Both the position numbers and the translations under genes were made by a program. Under the pieces are notes generated by a model. It searched no databases. It saw only the letters and a list, made by a program, of their open reading frames with translations, and had not been told where the DNA came from. Below are positions 39,790 to 49,870 of a DNA stretch of 64,000 nucleotides, piece by piece. Within the stretch, counting starts at the first letter, position 1. The number at the start of each line of letters is the position of its first letter. The stretch is from NCBI GenBank assembly GCA_963169105.1, contig OY720636.1:133333233-133397232 (forward strand). Reading direction: 5' to 3'. The stretch comes from Ceriagrion tenellum. Lineage: Eukaryota; Arthropoda; Insecta; Odonata; Coenagrionidae.

Positions 39790-39845
39790 ACTGTCTAACA
39801 CACCTGACCGGCAATTGGAGATCCGGGTTCGAATTCCGGTCAAGT
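39790..39845 (+). repeat. tRNA-derived SINE fragment
   Basis: A T-arm-like hairpin, CCGGGTTCGAATTCCGG (39823-39839), contains a B-box-like sequence with one extra base. It is preceded by GTCTAACACACCTGACCGGC, resembling the head of insect tRNA-derived SINEs. The upstream half is too degenerate for a working tRNA. Confidence 0.6.
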
Positions 39846-40859
39846 CAAATGATTTTTTCATAGCGAATTTCAACCCTGGTCCAACAGTATTATTTGTGTA
39901 CTCTAAGGTTTACTCCTATGAAAGAAAATATAGCCATTACCCTTTAAAATTAAAATATGTTATTTCATTTGACTCTCTATTAACCAGGAAAAGATTGTTC
40001 CCGTTTTGTCTGTTTTTTTTGCTGTCTCCTAAGATCTGGTCATTTATCACTGTCGAGCGTGGAAAAGAAACCATTTATAACTGTGCTGGTCTATCCCTCA
40101 ATGGTATTTGCTCTCTTTTGCTTGATATTTAATGTGTATTTCAACCTTCTGGTGCTTTATATTTGCTTATAACAGAATTTTATAACCACTAACGAAGAGC
40201 TACCAACATGTACTGTTAAAATGAAATCGTTACTCCTTAGGTCAAAAAATCTATAAATCTTACTTTGTTGATTGCAACTGTACTGCTGTTTGTGCTATAG
40301 CCAACAAAAGAGTAATATTATTTCATAAACGTTTGAAGTATACTAACTGAGAGGAAATATGCAATGCTTATATAGCGCCTGTCATTTCTTTCTTTCAGCT
40401 TTCCGACGAATCTACGCTCGCTCATTTTTCAAAAATTTACAAAATGAGGAAAAATGAGGATTTCAAAAATGAGGATAGGTACTGTTAAATCACGAAATTG
40501 TTGGTTTTATTATTTATGTGGATGTAAAAAGGCAAATAAAGTTCGGTGTAACTGTAATACTTAAAAAAATCTCTGAATAAACTTCTGCTTTTTCCTGTTC
40601 CAAATTTTGATGAAATTATCCGCATAAATTACTTGCGCATAATGCACTCCGTCACGCGACCTAGAGCTTTACAAATGAGCTGCCCCGAAGCATTGTACAT
40701 GATAGATTAAACTGCATTCCGCTCCTGGAAGCCCGTGGTAGGTACGTTTTTCATAACTTAATGAAATGTGATTGTCTAAATGTTTACATCATTAACAAGG
40801 TGAATAGACTGTGTGCGTGCGGTGTAAAAATTTCACGTGACATTTTATACGTTGTTATT

Positions 40860-41060
40860 TAGGTCGAGGGCATTCATTGGTGGAGGGTGGGGAAGAGGAT
40901 TGGAATGGGGAAGGATGGGAGGTCGGCAGGATATGGGAATTGACGTCAGGTCGGGAGCGTGTGTCGGAGGAGTGAGAAACTGGAATGGAGAGGGTTTATG
41001 GGACCCGAAGGAGGAGGGAAGTGTCAGAGGAGGGAAGCCAAAATCATTTCCCAAAAGTCT
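40860..41060. other. G-rich purine patch
   Basis: The plus strand is rich in GGA/GGG runs. The overlapping frames of 79 (plus) and 89 (minus) codons are Gly/Arg-rich or Pro/His-rich, as expected from composition alone. Confidence 0.5.
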
Positions 41061-42639
41061 TTCTGAATATTCGTAGTGCATGTGCCCATGACATTTTTGA
41101 GGGAACCCTTTCATCTCAAAATTCCCTCCGGATGACCGAGATTACTTTACATTCATTGTTCGTTGAAATTTAAACATTTACTTGCGCTTGAACAAATCAT
41201 AATGGCAGGCAAATCATTAAGGCAGAGAGGTTTACATTGCTTTTTTGAGGAAACAAAACTCTCATTTTGCTTTTCATTTTTCATTCTTCTTAATTTGCTT
41301 CTAACTCTTTAGTGTTTTGCAGTACCTGGCACTCGATGGTGGTGAAAATAATCTTTTTCTGATAATTCGAGCGTTTAGTTTACTTTGCTTGTTTGATGAC
41401 TTTTATAGCATTTTGCACGGACTAAATTGAATCCATATCATAGTTAAATTTATTCTAATGATACCGTAGCCGTCTATTTAAGAAGTTGACTGGAAATTGG
41501 TGATGTACTGAAAACGTATTGCGTAAAACTACTACCCAAAATAGTGAATCTTATAAAGTGTGAAAAGGAAGAAGAACTTGCATGAAAGTTTATAGAGAAA
41601 TTGTAGAGTTTTTTCAGTCTTGTGTCACTTTTCTCCGGCTTGAGAACGAATTAAAATATTGAAATAATATTTTGTTTAACCAGATATAAAGTTATATTTG
41701 GTAAATTCGTAGATTTTGCCAGGAGTTGAGGATGCATCTACACGGTGTCACACATGATGAACACACTGGCCGTACCGTTTCCTCTTTCATTTCCTATCAA
41801 CGCGAAACAATCCCTCTGTTTTCCTTTCGGAAACCAGGATGTCTATGAAATATGCCTCTTTATTCCAGCAGAAATCGATTGATTCGGGGACTCAATTTAT
41901 CATTTATCTCCCTAACTCCTCCCGTCGTGACTAAATTTGTTCTGTCATGTCCAAATAACCTTCTTTGTCATCCATTTGCTGCCAAAATTGCAAACTTTCA
42001 CCTCTTCCGTCATTCCATCGGAAATGGTACTTGTAAACTTTCTATCGATCCCATACATCGAACAGGAAATTAATAATCCTTTATTCGGTGAAAGCTTTGA
42101 GATTACGTTTTCCAAATAAAATACTTTTGAATTATGTATTTGTAACATTTATATACTATAGGAAAAATCATTTTACTATTTTCATCAGAAAAACTACTGA
42201 CTACATCTTTCACAAGAATTTCCAGTACATGAGCGACGAAGGGGTGGCCCAGTAAGCTTTCATGTATTTCCCATGTGATGTAGATACCTTGTGTATGCTC
42301 TGAGCTGGCGCAATTATCTTTTGACTGAATTAAAACAATTATTTAAGGTATTTTTACTATGATCCAATTCAAATTTGATCTAATTTCTTGAAGTAAAAGT
42401 TGCTATGCCCATTGGTGGTACTAAATAATGAAAGAAAAAGATGGTATAATTTATAATTCATTTACATCTCGTCTATTTTCGGTGTACTGTTGAATTAATT
42501 ACTATTTTCTTATAAAACAGAAATATTATGAAACAAATATGAACATGAGTTAAAGTTTATATTAAAATTGCAAAGTGGCGGAATTTTAGTTCTAGGTCTC
42601 ATGCAAATAGGTTCGTGAAAACGGCATAGAGTTAAATTA

Positions 42640-43590
42640 ACTTCCCAGGACTCCCCAAGAACGCTTGCTGCAGACTGCCTCCGTCCTTTCACCAGTCCCC
42701 TTGCGGCCAGCGGCATTGTACATCCGCCGCCGCTGGCACCTTCATTTCCATCTCCTCCTTCCAAAACAACCGAATGAGAGCGGGAAAACAAGGGAGGGAA
42801 GGAGGGATGGGTGGAATGGCAGATAGAGTGGGGCCGGCGCTGAGGTGAAGCGAAATAGAGGCCAAATATGTAAATCTCGTCGCCCATAATTTACGTCTCG
42901 GAGGTGTGGGCGATGGCCCACGACTATTGAGAACCGTTTTCTACGCTCGTGTTTTGTTTTTTTCCTCTCTGTCTCTCTTTGTCAGTCCTTCCAACTATCC
43001 GGAGCCGGAGAGGAGCGTTTCTCCATCTCTCTCTCTCTCTCATTCTCTTCACCTTTTTCGTTCGTTTTGTTTCCCCTCCGCGTTCGAGTGAGCGGCCTCG
43101 AAACCGTGACATTGGCAGTCCAAATGAGCGGCGGGCTCCGCACGGGCGGTGGCCGGGAGTCGGACGGGAACGATGCCCGCGCGTTCGTGTTTTGTTTCTA
43201 TTTTGCCCGAGTGGGTGAGCAGTTGGGGAGGGTGGGTTTGTGAGACGGGGTGAGCTAGAGTTTTCGAGGCAAAAGGGGATTAATACGTGTGTTGAGAGGG
43301 GAGGGCTGGTATGGTGGGGCTTTGGTGGTGGCCAGAAAGAATAGGCGGTGGTTACCCGGAGACGTGGATTAGGCGCGCGGGAGAGGGCCGTCGTGATGCA
43401 TATGCGGCATTGCGGGCGAACATCGGCATCGGCCAAGTTTCAGTTCGGAACAAAAGGTCCCGCTTCACCCCACTCACCCTTGAAGTCTCGCACCTCCAAC
43501 CCCACCTACCCTTGTCCTACCCCGCGAAATTCATCCTGACGATACTCTCACTGTCTCCCTGGTGTCGTAAATCTTCGACTGAGCAATTTT
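42640..43590. other. GC- and CpG-rich block with purine/pyrimidine switch
   Basis: Purine-rich near 42775-42850, pyrimidine-rich at 42955-43080, then G/C-rich with many CpGs to about 43450. Overlapping frames up to 170 codons (minus, 42924-43436) are Arg/Ser/Pro-rich and not recognised. It lies about 2.1 kb upstream of exon B. Confidence 0.5.
43021..43042. repeat. Short (CT)n run
   Basis: A CT dinucleotide repeat with one early interruption. Confidence 0.85.
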
Positions 43591-43834
43591 CTTATTTCTC
43601 TCATGATCTTTTCTAATAGTTCTGTTTTGTTTCTTAGGTTAGCGTGTAGGTTAATCACGTAAGCGATTACAATAGGTCAATTGTAACGCATAAAGATTCT
43701 TATGTAGATCGGGTTATATAGCTAAACCAAAAATAGCCTTTGTTAGCTTCAAAGTGATATTTAGACCGCAAAAATAATTTCTTATTAATGTTTCCATCTT
43801 CCTTTAATTCAGCAGAAGAGGTCTTCTGTAGAGA

Positions 43835-44120
43835 GAGGTTGTTTGGAAGATGAAGAAAGTGCGGGAAGAAACCAGCCTCCTGTTGACGAAAGGCGACTCA
43901 AGTAGTCTATAGTTCTTCCCCCCACGCGACTAAAGGAGTACTGCTCGTGAAGTGCTCTCTACAAAGCAGTAAGCTGTAATAGGGATCACTTTGAATAATA
44001 TCCGACAGAGATTTGAACACTGAGACACTGAGGTTTGAATTCGGGTCCACGCCAAGTGCCAGATGTCCAGTCAATACCACCTGCCACCTTTAGTGAGACT
44101 CTCACTACCTTCAGCCACCT
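43835..44120 (-). mobile_element. Degenerate tRNA-derived SINE, minus strand, second copy
   Basis: Reading the minus strand, GTTCAAATCTC (near-B-box), GAGAGCACTTCACGAGCAGTA, GTCGCCTTTCGTCAAC and GGTTTCTTCCCGCACTTTC match corresponding segments of the SINE at 20496-20808 in the same order. The head includes GGTGGCTGAAGGTAGTGAG. It is more diverged or deleted than the first copy. Confidence 0.7.
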
Positions 44121-44227
44121 AACCTGCCCGATTTTTATATTCGTTTCATTCTTTAATAAGATAGAACTGTGGTGAGCAGAGTATTGCGTTCCCAAGTACA
44201 AAGTGTTGCATTGTCTTCTGTTGGAGG

Positions 44228-44300
44228 GGAGAATTTTCTTTCCAGGTATCTTCCTATCAAACAGAGCGAGGGTCATGGGTTTGAATCCCAGAAATGAACT
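44228..44300 (+). repeat. tRNA-like fragment with exact B-box
   Basis: GGTTTGAATCC at 44278-44288 matches the RGTTYRANTCC B-box and sits in a hairpin with a TGGG/CCCA stem, preceded by GAGGGTCAT. No acceptor pairing or proper anticodon arm is apparent. It probably belongs to another SINE, facing away from the copy at 43835-44120. Confidence 0.45.
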
Positions 44301-45730
44301 TGAATATTGCGATTTCTTGATTTTCAAGCCCATATTTGTTGGATCAGTTGATGTTCCTATTTATTTGCTCTCCAGTGATGCGTTCTAATTCCACAGATAT
44401 TGTACTTAGCCTTTTACTGCTAAAGAAACGTAGTAACTTTTACCGGCTCGACCCTTGAGAAATCCTACTTACGAACCAAGGTTGTCTAATAGGTTCCTGA
44501 GTCCCCATAGACATACACCAATCTAAGAAATAGTGCTTAAGTACGTCTATGATGATAGAGCGGTTAACGTATTCTGACTTAGCTCTGAGAGAGGTGCAAG
44601 GAAAACCAAAATTTCTCGATCGTATTAGTAAAAAAAAGTCACCATAATAGAGTCTTCATATACGTGACTCCATTATCTTCTAGGCATTGGGCGTGTTTGC
44701 AAATTGAATGAATTTCTTGCTATTAGATGTGATATTATTTTTTACGCGATCATGGGATCTGTTTGGATGGAAATTTAACAGTGAGGCACCCATGATTCCG
44801 TCCAAGGTAATAATATACGAAATCACTGTCCTCAACTCATCAAAATCCAATCGTTCACTTGGTGATTATTATGCTTAACTCTGGTGCTGATCGATGTTTT
44901 ATTAGAGCGTGATATTTCTCCATTGAACTATCTTTAGCGGATAAATTTATATTTTAATGTGAAAAACACTTCTTTATTTAGTTGGTATCATTTTTATAAG
45001 GAAAATATTTGCATGAATTCCTCTGACATTTAAGTTAATATTCATAGTCGTGATATCACCTACCTATACAAGGCCTCAGCCATTTCATATGTTTAGTCAT
45101 CGCATGAAAATGGCCAGCTATTGATTAAGCATGTGAGCATTTTCCCGCTCTCATCTATTACTGTACTTATAGAGTTCAAATAACTCTAAATATATGCTTA
45201 AAATCATGTAAATATTATGACTTATGAAACAACGCAAAATTTTTGGCTTTTCCTGGCTAATGAGTAATGTTTGCCGGGAAAAAACGAAACCCTTCTACAT
45301 TTTCATCATTTCCGTATGGCAGCCTGTATGCTTCAAGTCATTCTGCATGTACCCTTCCCATTATACAAGAGACCTAAGCCTTTTATTTAATGCACTAGAA
45401 TCAACCATTTTCGGGTATACTGCTGCGTGATAAACTTTAACGGCTCAACGTATCATTCCTCCTGCTGGGTTCGTCGTCAGGAGACTCTTACCTTTAATTA
45501 ATTTAACCTTTTATTAAATTTTAATGATTTTACTTCATAGTAATGATTCTACTGAAAACTTATTTTAAATTTTAACGTTTTTTTCTGTTGTGAATGATTT
45601 CTCATGAATTACTTATATTGTAAGGCGTTGGTGGAAAGTTTCAAGGTAGCATCCCCTGTTGCCTCGTTTTTTCCGCCTCTCTTCACTCTCTTAGTAATTT
45701 GTTTTCTTTCTCCTCCCCTCTTCTCCTCAG

Positions 45731-45866
45731 CTCCATAACTCGACGGAGAGCATGGTGATTCTGTCATCGGTCAACCTCTCGAGCACCGGCCGCTACCGCT
45801 GCGAGGTGTCCGCAGAGGCGCCCTCGTTTCAGACCGTCTCGGACCACGGAGACATGGTCGTCGTCG
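45731..45866 (+). CDS. beat: Beat-family exon encoding the C-terminal half of Ig domain 1
   Basis: This exon encodes 45 full codons from LHNSTESMV to DMVVV plus the first base of a split codon. It enters in phase 0, matching exon A, and leaves in phase 1. The acceptor is a long pyrimidine tract ending in CAG at 45730; the donor is G|GTGAG at 45867. Seen: the second Ig cysteine (exon residue 24) in GRYRCEVSAEAPSF, preceded by the LSSTGRYRC pattern of a V-type Ig F strand, with two N-glycosylation sequons (NST and NLS). The RCEVSAEAPSF block is a hallmark of Beat proteins. Joined to exon A, the cysteines are 67 residues apart, normal for this domain. The next exon should start the linker and the second Ig domain; no such exon is visible before 64000. 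Confidence 0.93.
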
Positions 45867-48800
45867 GTGAGTTTTCCTCACATCTTCCACCTACTCATAT
45901 ATCCATTGAGTTAGATGGAGAAGACATTAAGTCACGAAACTGTATCCAGACAACAGAACTATTCACCAAATTGCTTCCTCCTGCTCTTTCATTGCTGGCA
46001 TATGGACAGCACTGAAGAGTAGACGCATTAGCGGATATGATAAATCCAGAATATCTGGGTAATTCATATTGAAAATATGTGATTAATACCTTTAGAAAAA
46101 TATTTTCGTTACTTTGAGCTATTGGTTTTTCTGTATTTCACTGTAATTTTTTTCGCTGAGAATACGGATCATTGTTTGTTTAAATTAATAAAGTATTCAT
46201 ATGAAAACAGCATTTTCTGGAAGTAAATACAAGCTGATATGAAGTAAGTTATCGCTGGAAAACGTTGCACAATTGCAGAATTATGGCGTCATACAATATG
46301 CCTATGAATATATAAATCTAGGAGGAACAAAGATGGCGGACCAGTAACTGGAAGCAAGGGTCGCCGTTGGTCTGGCATACTAGTGTGATGGAACTTCAAC
46401 ATCCATTTTATTTTTATTCATTGTGAGCTGAAAATTTCCTTCTGAAAATCTACATTAATTCGTCAAATATGCAATGCTGTTGGAAGCGCCCTCTCCTCAA
46501 AACACCTCCCGCACCTCAATATATATACTCCTCATCGTTGGAGGAGTCTACGGTAAATGGGACGCGCTTTCAAATGAGTGTATTTTTGGGGTGTCTTAAA
46601 CATCGTTTCCCAAAATGCTTTTGGATTCTCATCGACTCCGTCCCCGGCAGTTAGGAGGATGTCAAAAATGACAAAAATTAATTTGTTGCTTTCGTTCAGT
46701 ATATTGTTACTATTATTTTCTTTAGCAATGTATATACTCTATTATTCATAATTCTGTTTACATGTAGTGCATCATATGTTTCTTAGAGCTAAACTCTGAT
46801 TATTCCTTGGAGGATAATGAGAAACTTCATCTTCGAAAATGGCTCAATGGCTTAAAAAGTTTCGAAAGCGATAGCCTAGAATGTGACCTCTTGAAATACC
46901 CCTGCTTGTCTCTGGCAAATTCCCGAGAATAAATGTGAAACTATTGTTATTACATTATGATTAGCCTTTTCTGGCGCAGAGAGGTCTAATACTTATTGTA
47001 GTGAGGAGATCAGCTCTTGCACGCTCTCCTTATAGCTTCTTACCTGTCTTCATAGTCTTAGGAAACGCTTGTTTTGTCATTACTACATCGGCCAAATTGT
47101 CCCCTCTCTGATATAAGATGGTACATGATTGTATGTGACCGTATGATTTTAGGTTCACCATCCATTTTATTTTTTTAAATATTTTTTTTATTTTTCAATG
47201 GTTGTGTATTATTTCCATGCGACGTGACCTGATTAAGATAATCTGTAAAAACACCAGGTTAAGTCTTACCCTCTTAATGCAATAATATGCCGGCTGTTGG
47301 GGAACAAATAGGGATCGTTGCACAATTTCTTCTGTGCAATAACCATCTTATGTTTTGAAGAGTAGTTGAATATAATAGTCGGTTAACAGATGTTGAATTT
47401 ATAAATTCTGTTTTTATCAGATAATATGTTTAGTGTTTTGACTCTTTTGGAAGGGGAATTCTGTTTCACGACTCGCCGTAACTCAACCTTTATTTTAGCG
47501 ACAGTTTTTATAATCTAACGTCTGGCATTATTTACTTCTAGAGTTTGAGGTTTATTACTGATCTTTACTGAAGATAATAGGCTTGCAACTAAAAATGGAG
47601 ACCTCATAGTATCTTAAAATTCATTCACTAAAATCTTGTTTTCCCTCTTCATTATGTACCATTAAGCCATTTATTTAAGTTTTTTTTAAATGCAATCGCA
47701 GCTCTAATATGGCTACTTTATAAAAAAACCTCTGAAAAGTTGTTATATTTGTTGACTGCTTTTGAAAAAGCGACTTTAAGAAGTTGTGTATTTTAAATCC
47801 AAGAGTATCTTTAAATAGCTTGCGGTAAAAGGGAGATTTATTTCAAATTGTTCTACGCCAAAGTTTTTATACAATCGTGTAAGCTTACTCAAAATTCCGA
47901 AATAATAAATTAATTTTCAGTTTATAATGGATTTTTATCCCTCCCTGATGCAGGTATATAATATTCACAATGATTTAATAAATAATTCGGTTTCCGAACG
48001 GACGTCAGCGTGATAATTCTTTATCCTTGGTATTATTAATATTTGTCCATAAACCTGCAAGGGGTAGGATAATTTTTATGCTATTTAAATTACAAATAAA
48101 TCAATATAACTAATAAATACTACAAAGAAATAGAATATTTTTTGTAATTAAAACTCTCATAATTGCTGGGAGTATCCCTGGCCATTAAGAGAAGAATTAA
48201 TGCTATGGTATGTTGGTTCTCCTCCGTGAAAATCATTCAATTTCTGCTAAAACTAGAATAACTTAGCAATGGAATTGAAAACATTCATGCAGATTTTGTA
48301 CAAATATCTTCTGGTCAAGCAGGATCACGAAAATTATACATTAATTCGTCAAATCAATAGCAATTACCTGCATCTCGGCAGAATATTGACAATTAAGCTT
48401 TTTGCGGAAGGCCACCAACCTAGTAAGAACGTTGAAGATTATTGTGATAATGATTATTGTTCTGCACAGAGGTTTTTTTTTCTCTTTTAAAGAAGTTATT
48501 CGGCCTTTTTAGAGGGCCAAAATGTTAATCTTGGGTTTTCGAGCGCACTTTAGAACATTCTTAAGAAAATTGCCAAACTATTCTCGGTCTGCATTTCCGT
48601 TAAGTGCAACTGCATGTGCGTTAAAAATCTGCATTCCGGCAGTAATGGTAGTGACTCAGGAAGGCTGATACATTTAAGTGTTTTCCTTGGTTTAAGCATG
48701 TTGTGACTAGAACTATCGGCACGGCATTCAAAATTTTGAAAAAATTATTTTTTTAAATGTTGTTTTAGAATAACGGAATTGAGCCATCACCCTGATATTT

Positions 48801-48918
48801 GTTATTAACAATGATGGTGATGAGAAAGATATTTATATCGATAATTTCACCCTTAACTATTTTGGAATTCATTATGACTGGAGAAATAAACAATATATAT
48901 TAAAACATAAACAACCAT
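45867..48918. other. AT-rich intronic DNA
   Basis: Nothing recognised on either strand other than short A/T runs. Confidence 0.5.
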
Positions 48919-49066
48919 TGCACTATTCCACAAGGTATTTTAATGCGTACGACACGTTTCAAATCACGGAACCATCATCAGGTACAAGACTTGACAGGTA
49001 CTTTCTCTTGTACTTCTGTGAGCTGAAACGCGCCGTACGCATTAAAATACCTTGTGGAATAGTGCA
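48919..49066. mobile_element. Foldback with a perfect 33-bp terminal stem
   Basis: 48919-48951 and 49034-49066 are exact reverse complements, beginning TGCACTATTCC and ending GGAATAGTGCA. Inside, further imperfect complementarity continues (CGTTTCAAATCAC against CGTTTCAGCTCAC, and GTACAAG against CTTGTAC). The minus strand contains CTGATGATGG followed by GAAACGTGTCG, a pattern I associate loosely with retroelement ends in many animals. Confidence 0.85.
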
Positions 49067-49479
49067 TTTCTTGTTTCTGTTTTAATATGACGAACTTCCA
49101 CGATATTTCGCCTGAATCTGTTAAAAATAGATATTTTCATAGATACTCACTGATTTTGACGCATCAGTGTCGATACTAATTGTATCATAATGAATACCGG
49201 TGGAAATACACATTCAATATTTAAGTTCAGTGAAAAATGCATTATTTCGAATTCAGAAGAAAATCACGACATGAGTTGATTTTTCACGAAAAATTTTCTG
49301 TCGTCTGTCTCAAAATGACGTGTTGAATTGTAATTGAATTGTCAAGGCAATCAACTCGGATTGATGCGATTTTTTTACTTGCATCTATTATTATCACAAA
49401 TGAAAAGTGTCATGCATACAACAATTGTTTGTACCTCCTCAAAGTTCACAAGCACAAGAGCGTGGATTGAGTGCATTCG

Positions 49480-49870
49480 CTTGGGGTAGAGCGGGATGGA
49501 TGGTTGCTGTAGTTCTGCGGCGCGTGGTGAGCATGCATGGGCGTAGAAAAGCTCGCCGGATCTTCCTCGAGGAGTCTCCCGAGAGAGAGGGAGGTCATCG
49601 AGGAGAGAGGGATGCCGTGTCCTCGAGGCATCTTCCCCGCCCGCGTCCGCCTGCGCTCCCACGCCCTGCGCGGTTCGCGGGTTCCGCCTCCGCTGCTCCG
49701 TCCCCTTCTTGAGGGATGCGGCATCTCTTCTTTCTGCACCGGCGAGCGGAAGAGTGCCCGAGCCGCTCGCTGCGGATCCCACCCGCGCCTTCGCCCACCC
49801 GCCATCCGCCGCTCCGCCCTCCTCCCCGCGACGACACTTGGCCGTGTTCCGGGGTCGAATTTCATGCTCG
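49480..49870. promoter_or_regulatory. CpG island inside the downstream intron
   Basis: I count about 43 CpG dinucleotides in 49501-49860, around or above the number expected from base composition, in otherwise AT-rich DNA. All frames on both strands stay open for 80-139 codons and give Arg/Pro/Ser/Ala-rich peptides with no family signature. It may be an alternative promoter, the exon of a nested gene, or unmethylated DNA preserved by an unseen function. Confidence 0.45.

Larger units (their letters stand above)
29302..45730 (+). other. 16.4-kb phase-0 intron of the Beat-family gene
   Basis: The intron is bounded by GTGAGT at 29302 and a pyrimidine tract plus CAG at 45730, and it splits one Ig domain between its two conserved cysteines. 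No ORF inside it looks like a conserved protein. Contents recorded separately: GC-rich blocks at 30560-30960, 37430-38110, 40860-41060 and 42640-43590, and tRNA-like/SINE sequence at 39790-39845 and 43835-44300. The remaining stretches (29302-30560, 30960-37430, 38110-39780, 39850-40860, 41060-42640, 44390-45700) are AT-rich. Apart from short AT-rich runs I see nothing functional in them. Confidence 0.88.

Noticed and set aside
42924..43436. 170-codon minus frame
   Set aside because: Arg/Ser/Pro-rich peptide in a CpG-rich block with other open frames; nothing recognisable.
48951..49034. Hammerhead ribozyme-like core (CTGATGA...GAAAC on the minus strand)
   Set aside because: The bases between the two conserved boxes do not form the required helix II (a U-U instead of G-C closing pair), so the catalytic fold is not supported.
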